This document shows, in pieces, positions 1 through 7,040 of a stretch of DNA of 9,517 nucleotides (within the stretch, counting starts at the first letter, position 1; each line of letters opens with the position of its first letter). Under the pieces are notes generated by a model. It was not told where the DNA came from. It did not search any database and saw only the letters and a list, made by a program, of their open reading frames with translations. The stretch comes from Paracoccaceae bacterium (GTDB lineage: Bacteria; Pseudomonadota; Alphaproteobacteria; Rhodobacterales; Rhodobacteraceae). The position numbers and the translations under genes were made by a program. The stretch is taken from positions 1 to 9,517 of the forward strand of contig SBFT01000053.1 of assembly GCA_006227805.1 (NCBI GenBank), given 5' to 3'.

Positions 1-756
1 AGCCGCGGCTACGGCGGCAGCGCGACGGGGCCGCTGCGGGTGGACCCTGCGCGCCATGGCGCGGCGCAGGTGGGGGACGAACCCCTGCTGATGGCGGCGT
101 TCGGCGAGGTCTGGGTGGGGGGCGACCGCGCGGCCACCGCGCGGCTGGCGGAAGCGGCGGGCGCGCAGGTCCTGGTCATGGATGACGGCTTCCAGAACCC
201 GGGGCTGTGGAAGGATTTCAGCATCGTGGTGGTGGACGCGGCCCAGGGCTTCGGCAATGGGCGCTGCCTGCCCGCCGGTCCCCTGCGCGAGCCCGTGACG
301 GCGGGGCTGGCCCGGGCCGATGCCGTCCTGTCGATCGGGGACGCGGCGGCGCAGGCCGCGTTCGATGCGCGCTGGCCCCTGCCCGAAGGTCTGCCCCATT
401 GGCGCGCCGCGCTCGAGCCCTTGCGCACCGGCATGTCCTGGGAAGGCGCGCCGGTCCTGGCCTTCGCCGGGATCGGCAACCCGGCCAAGTTCTTCGACAC
501 CCTGCGCGGCCTTGGGGCGGATGTGCTGCGGGCCGAGGCGCTGGACGACCACCAGGCGCTGTCGCCGGCGCTGCTGTCCCGCCTGGAGGCCGAGGCGCGC
601 GCGATGGGGGCGCAGATGGTCACGACCGAGAAGGACGCAGTCCGCCTGCCGCCGTCCTTCCGCATGAAGGTCATCACGCTGCCCGTGCGCCTGAAGATGC
701 AGGACGAGGACGCGGTGAGGGCGCGCCTGAAACAGCTGCTGACGCCCGGCGGCTAG
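1..756 (+). CDS. lpxK: Tetraacyldisaccharide 4'-kinase LpxK, 5' end cut by window edge
   Basis: LpxK phosphorylates the 4' position of the tetraacyl-disaccharide lipid A precursor at the inner face of the cytoplasmic membrane, using ATP. The frame is open from base 1, and 251 residues are visible. They begin with SRGYGG, a motif internal to LpxK, so roughly the first 75-80 residues (including the Walker A loop) lie outside the window. The family signature VMDDGFQ is at visible residues 59-65, followed by IVVVDA and the GNGRCLPAGPLREP block (about 86-99). AFAGIGNPAKFF is near 154-165 and a DDHQALS segment near 182-188; the latter matches the family's conserved histidine region. The protein ends at TAG 754-756. 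A GTG at base 40 is in frame but lies inside the conserved region, so it is not the real start. The gene converges on the CoA-transferase gene with a 12-base gap, and I see no hairpin terminator between them. Confidence 0.95.
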   Translation, partial: SRGYGGSATGPLRVDPARHGAAQVGDEPLLMAAFGEVWVGGDRAATARLAEAAGAQVLVMDDGFQNPGLWKDFSIVVVDAAQGFGNGRCLPAGPLREPVTAGLARADAVLSIGDAAAQAAFDARWPLPEGLPHWRAALEPLRTGMSWEGAPVLAFAGIGNPAKFFDTLRGLGADVLRAEALDDHQALSPALLSRLEAEARAMGAQMVTTEKDAVRLPPSFRMKVITLPVRLKMQDEDAVRARLKQLLTPGG

Positions 757-768
757 CGGCCCCTGGCC

Positions 769-1881
769 TCAGTTGTCCTCGCCCAGTTTCGGGGCGGGGC
801 GGTGCAGGGCAAGCTCGGCGTCCGAGAAGCGGAAGGGCGCGCGGATGCCCGGCACGCCGTCCAACTCGATCTGCATGCCCCGCGCCCTGACCTGCGGATC
901 GGCCATGACATCGGCCAGGTCGTTGATCGGCCCTGCCGGCACGCCCTCGCCCTCGCAGGCCGCCAGCAGGTCGTCGCGGCCGCGCTGCCTGGTCGCGTCG
1001 TTCAGGCGCCGGATCATTTCGGCGCGGTTGGCGATGCGGTCGCGGTTCTTCAGGTAAGCGGGATCGGTCGCCATGTCGTCGAGGCCCAGGATCCGGCAGA
1101 GGCGCTGATACTGGGCGTCGTTGCCGGTGGCGATGATGATATGGCCGTCGGCGCAGTCGAAGACCTGGTAGGGCGTCAGGTTCGGATGCGCGTTGCCCAT
1201 CCGGCCCGGGGCCTTTCCCGTGGTCAGGTAGTTCAGCGCCTGGTTCGCGGTGACCGCCACCGCCACATCCAGAAGCGCCATGTCGATATGCTGGCCGCGT
1301 CCCGTCTGGCCGCGCTGGTGCAGGGCGGCGAGGATCGCCGTCACCGAATAGACCCCGGTGAAGATGTCGGTGATCGCAACGCCCGATTTCTGCGGCTGAC
1401 CATCGGCCTCTCCCGTGATCGACATCAGACCCGACATGCCCTGGATGATGAAGTCATAGCCCGCGCGATGCGCGTAAGGACCGGTCTGGCCGAACCCCGT
1501 GATCGAGCAGTAGATCAGGCGCGGGTTTACCTGGGCGAGGCTGTCGTAGTCGAGGCCGTATTTGGCAAGGCCGCCCAGCTTGAAGTTCTCGATCAGGATG
1601 TCGGCGTCACGGACCAGATCGCGCACCGCCGCCTGCCCTTCGGGAGTGCGGAAATCGACGGTGACCGAGGCCTTGCCGCGATTGCAGGAATGGAAATAGG
1701 CGGCCGAGACGTCCTCGCCCCGGGTCACGAAGGGCGGACCCCAGGCGCGGGTGTCGTCGCCATCGGGGCTCTCGACCTTGATGACCCGGGCGCCCAGGTC
1801 CGACAGCGTCTGGCCGGCCCAGGGGCCGGCCAGGATGCGCGCCAGTTCGATGACCTTCAGGCCCGCAAGCGGCGCGGTCAT
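769..1881 (-). CDS. CaiB/BaiF family CoA-transferase (SUGCT-like, class III)
   Basis: This 370-residue class III CoA-transferase moves CoA between carboxylic acids through aspartyl-CoA intermediates. Family marks in order are LAGPWAGQTLSDLGARVIKVE (about 17-37), GDDTRAWGPP (41-50), NRGKASVTVDF (67-77), ILIENF (95-100), YCSITGFGQTGP (124-135), the expected nucleophile Asp172 in AITDIFTG, and GVPAGPIN (313-320). The pattern recalls human SUGCT (succinate-hydroxymethylglutarate CoA-transferase), so a dicarboxylate or hydroxy-dicarboxylate substrate is plausible. Sequence alone does not fix the substrate, so I give no symbol. The ATG overlaps the stop of the upstream DsbA-like gene by one base (TGATG), and there is no clear Shine-Dalgarno of its own, which points to translational coupling. 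The protein stops at KLGEDN, where many family members continue as LGEHT plus another 15-20 residues, so the tail looks short. Confidence 0.9.
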   Translation of the reverse strand: MTAPLAGLKVIELARILAGPWAGQTLSDLGARVIKVESPDGDDTRAWGPPFVTRGEDVSAAYFHSCNRGKASVTVDFRTPEGQAAVRDLVRDADILIENFKLGGLAKYGLDYDSLAQVNPRLIYCSITGFGQTGPYAHRAGYDFIIQGMSGLMSITGEADGQPQKSGVAITDIFTGVYSVTAILAALHQRGQTGRGQHIDMALLDVAVAVTANQALNYLTTGKAPGRMGNAHPNLTPYQVFDCADGHIIIATGNDAQYQRLCRILGLDDMATDPAYLKNRDRIANRAEMIRRLNDATRQRGRDDLLAACEGEGVPAGPINDLADVMADPQVRARGMQIELDGVPGIRAPFRFSDAELALHRPAPKLGEDN

Positions 1882-2573
1882 CAGTTGCCCAGCGCCTTTT
1901 CGATCAGGGCCGAGAGATCCTCGTAGGGCATGTTCTCGTAGCGCTTGCCGTTCAGCACGAAGCTGGGCGTCGACTCGATGCCGTCGGCCTCGGCATTGGC
2001 CTGATACCAGGCGACCAGCGTGCGCATCCTGGTCTCGTCCGTCATGCAGGCTTCCAGCTGGTCGTTGGGGATGCCTGCGATGCGGCCCAGCTTGCGCAGC
2101 TGGTCGGCGATTGCGGCCGGGTCCGGCGCGCCCGAGGCCGAGCGCACGATCCAGGTATCGGTCGAGGAATAGAGCGCGTCGACCATGCCGAAGAACCGCT
2201 CGGGTCCGTCACCGCAGCGCGCCAGCGCCGAGGCCCAGACGCCGAACGGATCGAAATAAACCTCGCGGTAGATGTAGTTGATCTTGCCGGTGTCGATGTA
2301 GTCGGCCTTCAGCTGCTGGTAGGGGCCCAGGTGGAACCGGGCGCAATGCGGGCAGGTGAACGAGGCGTATTCGATCAGCGTCACGGCGGCGTCCGGGTTG
2401 CCCTGGCTCATCTCGGGGATCGAGGCGATGTCCAGTTCCGCCGCCGCTTGGGCGTTCGCGGGGCTGATCAGAAGATCGGCCCCGGAGGAGGAGGATTGCG
2501 GCGTGTTCAGCGCCCAGAAGGCGCCGAAGGCCAGCGCGGCCGTGGCGGCGATCATGGCAAGCGTGCGTGTCAT
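1881..2573 (-). CDS. DsbA-like periplasmic thiol:disulfide oxidoreductase
   Basis: This is a thioredoxin-fold protein of the DsbA family, 230 residues long, expected to introduce or rearrange disulfides in exported proteins. An N-terminal hydrophobic segment (about residues 4-22) followed by an Ala-rich stretch ending SPANAQA near 37-43 looks like a signal peptide with a likely cleavage there. The active site CPHC is at 74-77 (SFTCPHCARF), and the cis-proline loop STPSF has Pro203. Two further cysteines (120 and 176) could form a second, structural disulfide. I chose the ATG at 2573 because AAAGGGA lies a few bases upstream and the signal peptide follows directly. The frame stays open to 2822, but that extension is Arg/Pro-rich and antisense-like. 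The gene follows the DUF721 gene by 28 bases and overlaps the CoA-transferase gene by one base. A Rhodobacterales-type DsbA beside DUF721 and mutY is an arrangement I recall as conserved. No DsbB partner is in view. Confidence 0.93.
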   Translation of the reverse strand: MTRTLAMIAATAALAFGAFWALNTPQSSSSGADLLISPANAQAAAELDIASIPEMSQGNPDAAVTLIEYASFTCPHCARFHLGPYQQLKADYIDTGKINYIYREVYFDPFGVWASALARCGDGPERFFGMVDALYSSTDTWIVRSASGAPDPAAIADQLRKLGRIAGIPNDQLEACMTDETRMRTLVAWYQANAEADGIESTPSFVLNGKRYENMPYEDLSALIEKALGN

Positions 2574-2601
2574 GTCATCCCTTTCGAGGTTTGGGGACCG
2601 G

Positions 2602-3111
2602 TCAGTGTCTGTCGCTCGATAGAACGTTCCGCGCCAGACGTTCAAGGGCCTGGCGCAGGCCGTCATCGGACACGGACCGGGCGGCGCGGCCGGCACGGGC
2701 GTCAAGCGCCGGGTCCTGCGGCGGCCGCGCCGGTTGCGCCGGGGCCTGGGCAAAGGCGGCCTGGCCTTCGGCAAAGCCCGTGGGCGCGGTCTGGGTGATG
2801 CGGATGCGCGCGATGGCGGCATAGCCGTAGACGGCGTTCACGCGCTGGCGCAGGGTTTCCTTCTGCATTTCCAGCATCGGCGCCTGCGCGCCGGTGGTCA
2901 GGACGGTCAGCGTGGCGCCCAGGCCCGCGCGGCCATAGCCCACATCGACGGGACGGCAGATCGCGGCGATGTCGCTTCCCGCGATTTCCGCCCAGTGGGT
3001 CAGCACGCGCGACACGGCGAAACCCCGGCTTTCGCCGACGCGCCGGATATCGCCCGCCAGCAGCGCGCCGGTCTGGCGAAAGCCTTTCGATGGGCCGTTG
3101 CGCTGAACCAT
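2602..3111 (-). CDS. DUF721 domain protein (DciA-like)
   Basis: This 169-residue cytoplasmic protein has a DUF721 domain in its N-terminal two thirds. The recognisable parts are a helix around residues 11-36, the conserved tryptophan in THWAEIAG (Trp40), the strand-rich RAGLGATLTVLTTGAQAPML (61-80), and the helix EMQKETLRQRVNAVYGY (81-97) leading to IARIRIT. A Pro/Ala/Gln-rich linker (about 118-140) and a short helical tail follow. DUF721 includes DciA, the DnaB-helicase-associated replication protein of bacteria that lack DnaC. A role in helicase loading is therefore plausible but inferred. I chose the ATG at 3111 because AAGGAA sits 9 bases upstream. An in-frame ATG at 3129 would add six residues but has no Shine-Dalgarno. 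The gene appears to lead a minus-strand operon with the DsbA-like and CoA-transferase genes and is divergent from mutY. Confidence 0.85.
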   Translation of the reverse strand: MVQRNGPSKGFRQTGALLAGDIRRVGESRGFAVSRVLTHWAEIAGSDIAAICRPVDVGYGRAGLGATLTVLTTGAQAPMLEMQKETLRQRVNAVYGYAAIARIRITQTAPTGFAEGQAAFAQAPAQPARPPQDPALDARAGRAARSVSDDGLRQALERLARNVLSSDRH

Positions 3112-3194
3112 GCCGTTTGTTTCCTTCATCGTCGCGCTATTCTAGACCTCACGCGCACCTGCGCCAGAGAAACCGACGGAGGGGGACATAAAGT
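3112..3194. promoter_or_regulatory. Divergent intergenic region between DUF721 gene and mutY
   Basis: These 83 bases must hold the start signals for both the leftward operon and mutY. On the minus strand a TAGAAT hexamer (plus-strand attcta, 3139-3144) resembles a -10 box. It would put transcription start near 3130, which fits translation from 3111 better than from 3129. No convincing -35 lies 17 bases upstream. On the plus strand, GGAGGGGG at 3178-3185 is the only Shine-Dalgarno-like sequence before mutY. I see no GANTC site or long inverted repeat here. The promoter assignment is tentative. Confidence 0.3.
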
Positions 3195-4304
3195 TTGTGT
3201 GACGACAGCGACATGGGGGCGGCGGGCGCGCTGCTCGAATGGTACGACGCCCATGCCCGCGTGCTGCCCTGGCGCGTGGCGCCGGCCGATCGGGCGCGCG
3301 GCGTCCGGCCCGATCCCTATCGCGTCTGGCTGTCCGAGATCATGCTGCAACAGACCACCGTCGCCGCGGTGAAGGACTATTTCCACCGCTTCACCGCCCG
3401 CTGGCCCGATGTCGCTGCGCTGGCGCGGGCCGAGGATGCGGCCGTCATGGGGGAATGGGCGGGCCTGGGCTATTACGCCCGCGCGCGCAACCTCCTGAAA
3501 TGCGCGCGGGTGGTGGCCCACGATCTGGGCGGGGTCTTCCCCGATACCGAGGCCGGGCTGATCGCCCTGCCGGGCATCGGGCCCTATACCGCCGCCGCGA
3601 TCGCCGCCATCGCCTTCGATCGCCGCGCGACGGTGCTGGACGGCAACGTGGAACGCGTAATGGCGCGGCTGCACGACGTCCATGATCCGCTGCCCGGATC
3701 GAAGGAGACCCTGCGCGCCCATGCCGCCGCCCTGACGCCCGCGACGCGCCCGGGCGATTACGCGCAGGCGGTCATGGACCTGGGCGCCACGATCTGCACG
3801 CCGAGGGGTCCCGCCTGCGGGATCTGCCCCTGGCGCGCGCCCTGCCGCGCCCGTGCGGCGGGAACCGCGCCCGACCTGCCGCGCAAGGCCCCGAAGAAGG
3901 CCAAGCCCGTGCGGCGCGGCATCGTCTACCTGGGTCGCCGTGCCGATGGCGCCTGGCTGGTCGAGACGCGGCCCGAAAGCGGGCTTCTGGGGGGAATGCT
4001 GGGATGGCCCGGGACGGCCTGGGCCGAGACGCCCCCAGACCCCGCGCCGCCCTGCCCCGGCGACTGGCAGCCGCTGGGCGCCGAGGTGCGGCATACCTTC
4101 ACCCACTTCCACCTGATCCTCGAGGTGATGCGGGCCGATCTGCCCCCCGATGCCGTGCCGCGGCGCGGATATTTCCTGGACCACCATGCCTTCCGGCCCG
4201 GCGACATGCCGACCGTGATGCGCAAGGCGCATGATCTTGCGCGGGACGGGGCGCGTGTGGCGCAAGGTCACGCTTTGTCGGGGCAAGACCGGGGGGTATC
4301 ATGA
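3195..4304 (+). CDS. mutY: Adenine DNA glycosylase MutY
   Basis: MutY removes adenine mispaired with 8-oxoguanine in base-excision repair. Counting from the TTG at 3195 (369 residues), the catalytic-domain motif SEIMLQQT carries the catalytic glutamate (Glu48). The helix-hairpin-helix reads LPGIGPYTAAAI (125-136), and VLDGNVERV supplies the conserved aspartate (Asp149). The 4Fe-4S cluster ligands have the classic spacing C201-x6-C208-x2-C211-x5-C217. A Nudix-like 8-oxoG-recognition domain starts near 242 and includes VRHTFTHFHL (298-307). The start is uncertain. TTG 3195 lies 9-12 bases after GGAGGGGG, whereas the ATG at 3213 (six residues later) is a better codon but has no ribosome site. 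Either leaves the LEWYD...LPWR start intact. After MPTVMRKA, where the fold normally ends, about 25 extra residues run to TGA 4302-4304. alkB follows after 31 bases on the same strand. Confidence 0.96.
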   Translation: MCDDSDMGAAGALLEWYDAHARVLPWRVAPADRARGVRPDPYRVWLSEIMLQQTTVAAVKDYFHRFTARWPDVAALARAEDAAVMGEWAGLGYYARARNLLKCARVVAHDLGGVFPDTEAGLIALPGIGPYTAAAIAAIAFDRRATVLDGNVERVMARLHDVHDPLPGSKETLRAHAAALTPATRPGDYAQAVMDLGATICTPRGPACGICPWRAPCRARAAGTAPDLPRKAPKKAKPVRRGIVYLGRRADGAWLVETRPESGLLGGMLGWPGTAWAETPPDPAPPCPGDWQPLGAEVRHTFTHFHLILEVMRADLPPDAVPRRGYFLDHHAFRPGDMPTVMRKAHDLARDGARVAQGHALSGQDRGVS

Positions 4305-4335
4305 GGTCAGCCGAAGTGGACGCACGAGTGCCCGG

Positions 4336-5469
4336 ATGATCACGCCCGACCAGCTGCGACGTTGGCAGCGCGCCCTCCCCTACTGGATTTCCCTGGGCCT
4401 GGTCCCGCTGGCCTGGATCAGCGCCATGAATGGCGGCTGGACCGTGCTTCTGTTGCCCGTGATCGCCTGGTACGGATTTTCCGTCGCCGACGCCGTGCTG
4501 GGGCTCGACCGCGAGAATGCCGATCCCGCGACGGAGGAGGCCGATCTTGTCTGGTACCGGGCGGTCACGCTGATCTGGGCGCCGGTGCAGTTCATGACGC
4601 TCTTCGGGCTGATCTGGTATGTCACGGGGACCGATCACCTCAACAGCTTCGAGAAGATCATGGTCTTCTTCGGGATGGGCGTGATCAGCGGCACCATCGG
4701 CATCAACTACAGCCACGAGCTGATGCACCAGAAGAACCGCGCCGAACGCTGGCTGGGCGACATCCTGCTGGCGATGGTGATGTATTCGCATTTCCGCTCG
4801 GAACACCTTCTGGTGCATCACCGCTATGTCGGCACGCCGCGCGATCCGGTGACGGCGCGCTACAACGAGGGGTTCCACCGCTTCTACCCGCGCGTCTTGC
4901 GGGAAAGCCTGGTCTCGGCCTTCCGGGCCGAGGCGGCGAAACTGGCGCGCAGGGACCGGCCCTGGTACGACGTGGCCAACCCGTTCTGGCGCTACTGGGC
5001 CCTGCAGGGCGCGATGCTGGCGCTGGCGTTCACGATCGGCGGCTGGTCCGGCGTGGGGCTGTTCCTGGTCCAGGCGGGCACGGCGATCTGGCAACTGGAA
5101 CTGGTCAACTACGTCGAGCATTACGGCCTGACGCGCAAGCACCTGGGCGACGGCAAGTATGAGCATGTCCAGCCGCGTCACAGCTGGAACGCGGCGCACA
5201 GGGCCTCGAACTGGCTGCTGATCAACCTCCAGCGTCATTCCGACCACCATTACAAGCCCGACCGCCGTTTTCCGCTGCTGCAGAACCACACCCGCGCGGA
5301 GGCGCCGCAGCTGCCGCATGGTTATCCGGTGATGACGATGCTGGCGATGGTGCCGCCCCTGTGGCGGCGCGTGATGAACAAGCGCGTCAGGGCCTGGCGG
5401 CAGATGTATTACCCTGAGATCACCGACTGGCGCGCCTATGACCGCCACAAGACGCCGCTGCCGCGCTGA
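4336..5469 (+). CDS. alkB: AlkB-type membrane alkane 1-monooxygenase / hydroxylase
   Basis: This is an integral-membrane non-heme di-iron hydroxylase of the fatty-acid-desaturase superfamily, 377 residues long. The AlkB-defining histidine boxes are in order: HELMH (127-131), EHLLVHH (156-162), the NYVEHYGL signature (258-265) and LQRHSDHH (298-305). A C-terminal APQLPHGYPVM...PPLWRRVM stretch typical of the family follows. Hydrophobic membrane segments lie near residues 15-31, 34-52, 76-96, 106-124 and 224-250. Known AlkBs oxidise terminal carbons of alkanes using rubredoxin and rubredoxin reductase, and neither partner is encoded in this window. The second box has Val where classical AlkB has Gly (EHxxGHH), suggesting a divergent branch, so the substrate is open. 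I chose ATG 4336 because the upstream in-frame sequence overlaps mutY and looks non-coding. The Shine-Dalgarno is weak, and read-through from mutY (31 bases upstream) is likely. This is unrelated to the DNA-repair dioxygenase also called AlkB. Confidence 0.93.
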   Translation: MITPDQLRRWQRALPYWISLGLVPLAWISAMNGGWTVLLLPVIAWYGFSVADAVLGLDRENADPATEEADLVWYRAVTLIWAPVQFMTLFGLIWYVTGTDHLNSFEKIMVFFGMGVISGTIGINYSHELMHQKNRAERWLGDILLAMVMYSHFRSEHLLVHHRYVGTPRDPVTARYNEGFHRFYPRVLRESLVSAFRAEAAKLARRDRPWYDVANPFWRYWALQGAMLALAFTIGGWSGVGLFLVQAGTAIWQLELVNYVEHYGLTRKHLGDGKYEHVQPRHSWNAAHRASNWLLINLQRHSDHHYKPDRRFPLLQNHTRAEAPQLPHGYPVMTMLAMVPPLWRRVMNKRVRAWRQMYYPEITDWRAYDRHKTPLPR

Positions 5470-5481
5470 AGGCGCGCTCGG

Positions 5482-6873
5482 TCAGAGAGACCAGACCTCG
5501 ACCGGGTGATCGAGGCCCCGGATGATCTGGGCGCCGCGCGGAACAAGGCCGCTGATCAGTCCGGCGTCGGATCCGGACCTGCCCAGGATCTCGGCGCGCA
5601 GGCTGTCGCTGACGGCAAGGGTCGCGCCGATCTGGCGCGTCATGCCCTCGAGCCTGCTGGCCACGTTGACGGTGTTGCCGATGACCGCGAATTCCAGCCG
5701 GTTCGCGCCGATGTCGCCCAGTACCACGGGACCGAAATGCAGCCCGAAGCCCGCGCGGATCGCAGGCTCGCCCCCGGCTGCGCGCTCGGCGTTCCATTCG
5801 GCCAGGCTGTCGATCATCGCGCGCGCACAGGCCAGCGCATTGGCCGCGTCGCGGTCGGTGGCGACCGGCGTGCCGAAGGTCGCCATCAGCCCGTCGCCCA
5901 TGTACTTGTCGAGCGTGCCGTTGTGGCGGAAGACCTCGGCCTCCATCCGGCGGTGGAAGGCGCGCAGCGTGCCGATCACCTCCTCTGGCGCGTGTCGGGC
6001 GGCGTAGGACGTGAAGCCCACCATGTCGACGAACAGCACCGCCACGTCATGGGTCTGGATCTGCTTCAGCGGTTCGTCATTCCGCGACAGCTGATCCACC
6101 ACGTTGGGCGAGAAATAGCGCGACAGGTTCGCGCGTTCGCGCTCGAGCGCGGCGTTGCCCAGAAGCAGGCGGTTGAAGCGGCGCACGGTCAGCGCAAGCG
6201 TGAAGGCGGTGATCAGGAAGACGACGACTTCCTGCAAGCGGATGTCGAAATCGACATTGTTGGGGTCGAGGAGTTTCAGCAGTTCGGGATCGTCGCCGAA
6301 GGCGATGTTCGCCGCGGCGCTCAGTTCGGGGATCGTGCGGCCGAAATACCAGACCAGCCCCGCCGCCCCAAGCCACAGGACAGCCGTCCAGTTGCCGATG
6401 GCAAGGATGGTCCGCCAGGAATAGGCCAGCGTGCCACCGGCCAGGATCACGAAGAAATAGATGAAGCTGCCGAATTCGAAGGTCATCGCGGTGGGCCAGT
6501 CCTGCGGCGCGAAGGGGTTGGGCGCGGCCAGCGCGATCGTCATCAGCAGCAGGTCCACGAAGATCAGCGCCAGTTCCGCGCCTGACCGGCCCACGCGACC
6601 CACGCGCCGCATCGCCCAGCCGTTGATCGCCAGCAGCACGAGCAGCGCGTGGAAATAGAGAACGCTCCAGGTCGGGTTCAGGAAGGGCAGCATCACCGCG
6701 ATCACCGCCAGCGCGATCCAGCGCGCCCGGATCGCCAGGTCGAGGCCCTCGCGCTTGTGCCGCGCCAGCGCCTCCTCGGTGTAGCGGTTGGGCGCGTCGA
6801 GATCGGCCTGGCTCATCCGGTCGGGCAGGTCGGTCGCGGTGAAGCGGGGCATCTGCTGGGTCTGGTCGGCCAT
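5482..6873 (-). CDS. Membrane-anchored class III adenylate/guanylate cyclase
   Basis: This 463-residue protein has an N-terminal membrane module and a C-terminal class III cyclase domain that should make cAMP (or cGMP) in the cytoplasm. About six hydrophobic segments are visible: 50-66, 70-86, 98-117, 134-151, 156-176 and 214-230. A charged linker with LERERANLSRYFSPNVVDQL (243-262) connects them to the catalytic domain. Catalytic features are metal-binding Asp283 (FVDMVGFT) and Asp327 (KYMGDGLMATFG), base-recognising Lys323, and the transition-state pair Asn403 and Arg407 in GNTVNVASRLE. The second base-recognising position, usually Asp or Thr, is Ala396 (EFAVIG), so nucleotide specificity is uncertain. 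ATG 6873 follows AAAGGG by a suitable distance. The gene sits downstream of ccrM on the same strand but is separated from it by a terminator, and its upstream region has its own promoter-like and GANTC elements. It converges on alkB with 12 bases between. No receptor or effector protein is adjacent. Confidence 0.93.
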   Translation of the reverse strand: MADQTQQMPRFTATDLPDRMSQADLDAPNRYTEEALARHKREGLDLAIRARWIALAVIAVMLPFLNPTWSVLYFHALLVLLAINGWAMRRVGRVGRSGAELALIFVDLLLMTIALAAPNPFAPQDWPTAMTFEFGSFIYFFVILAGGTLAYSWRTILAIGNWTAVLWLGAAGLVWYFGRTIPELSAAANIAFGDDPELLKLLDPNNVDFDIRLQEVVVFLITAFTLALTVRRFNRLLLGNAALERERANLSRYFSPNVVDQLSRNDEPLKQIQTHDVAVLFVDMVGFTSYAARHAPEEVIGTLRAFHRRMEAEVFRHNGTLDKYMGDGLMATFGTPVATDRDAANALACARAMIDSLAEWNAERAAGGEPAIRAGFGLHFGPVVLGDIGANRLEFAVIGNTVNVASRLEGMTRQIGATLAVSDSLRAEILGRSGSDAGLISGLVPRGAQIIRGLDHPVEVWSL

Positions 6874-6904
6874 GGCGGGCCCTTTCGGCTGCGGCGCTGG
6901 ACAG

Positions 6905-6958
6905 GACTGAAATGTATATCGCTTTTACATTATGCCAGAGGGATTCCCGTCAAAAAAA
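6905..6958 (-). promoter_or_regulatory. Putative promoter/operator region of the cyclase gene with a GANTC site
   Basis: Read on the minus strand, the T tract of the ccrM terminator runs into TTGACG, a good -35-like hexamer. This is followed at once by GGGAATCCC, a near-palindrome holding a CcrM target site (plus-strand GATTC, 6942-6946). CATAAT lies further downstream (plus-strand attatg, 6929-6934) and looks like a -10, but it is only 13 bases from TTGACG, so the exact promoter pairing is unclear. A perfect inverted repeat AATGTA-N9-TACATT (6911-6916 and 6926-6931) covers the likely start region and could be an operator. All assignments come from sequence pattern only. Confidence 0.4.
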
Positions 6959-6983
6959 TGCCCCGCCTTGGGGAGGGCGGGGC
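6951..6983 (-). terminator. Rho-independent terminator of ccrM
   Basis: A perfect 8-bp GC-rich stem (arms 6960-6967 and 6976-6983, gccccgcc / ggcggggc) encloses an 8-base loop. On the minus strand the stem is followed, after one A, by seven T residues (plus-strand A tract 6952-6958). It lies 57 bases past the ccrM stop, so it should end ccrM transcription and insulate the cyclase gene. Confidence 0.9.
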
Positions 6984-7040
6984 GAGGTGATGCCCTGGTC
7001 GGCGTGGACGCAGGGCACCGGCGGTAAGTCATGGGGTGGA

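Noticed and set aside
2574..2822. An 83-residue N-terminal extension of the DsbA-like protein
   Set aside because: The extension is Arg/Pro-rich, overlaps the DUF721 gene in another frame, and would bury the signal peptide. The ATG at 2573 has a good ribosome site.
4099..5448. A 449-codon minus-strand frame opposite alkB (and a 386-codon one opposite mutY at 3126-4286)
   Set aside because: Both mirror genes with complete catalytic motifs, and their translations are His/Arg/Gly-rich without domain structure, as antisense frames in GC-rich DNA usually are.
4336..5469. AlkB as the DNA-repair dioxygenase, which would pair with mutY
   Set aside because: The sequence has the membrane di-iron histidine boxes and NYVEHYGL of alkane hydroxylases, not the HxD...H fold of the repair enzyme. 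The shared name is coincidental.
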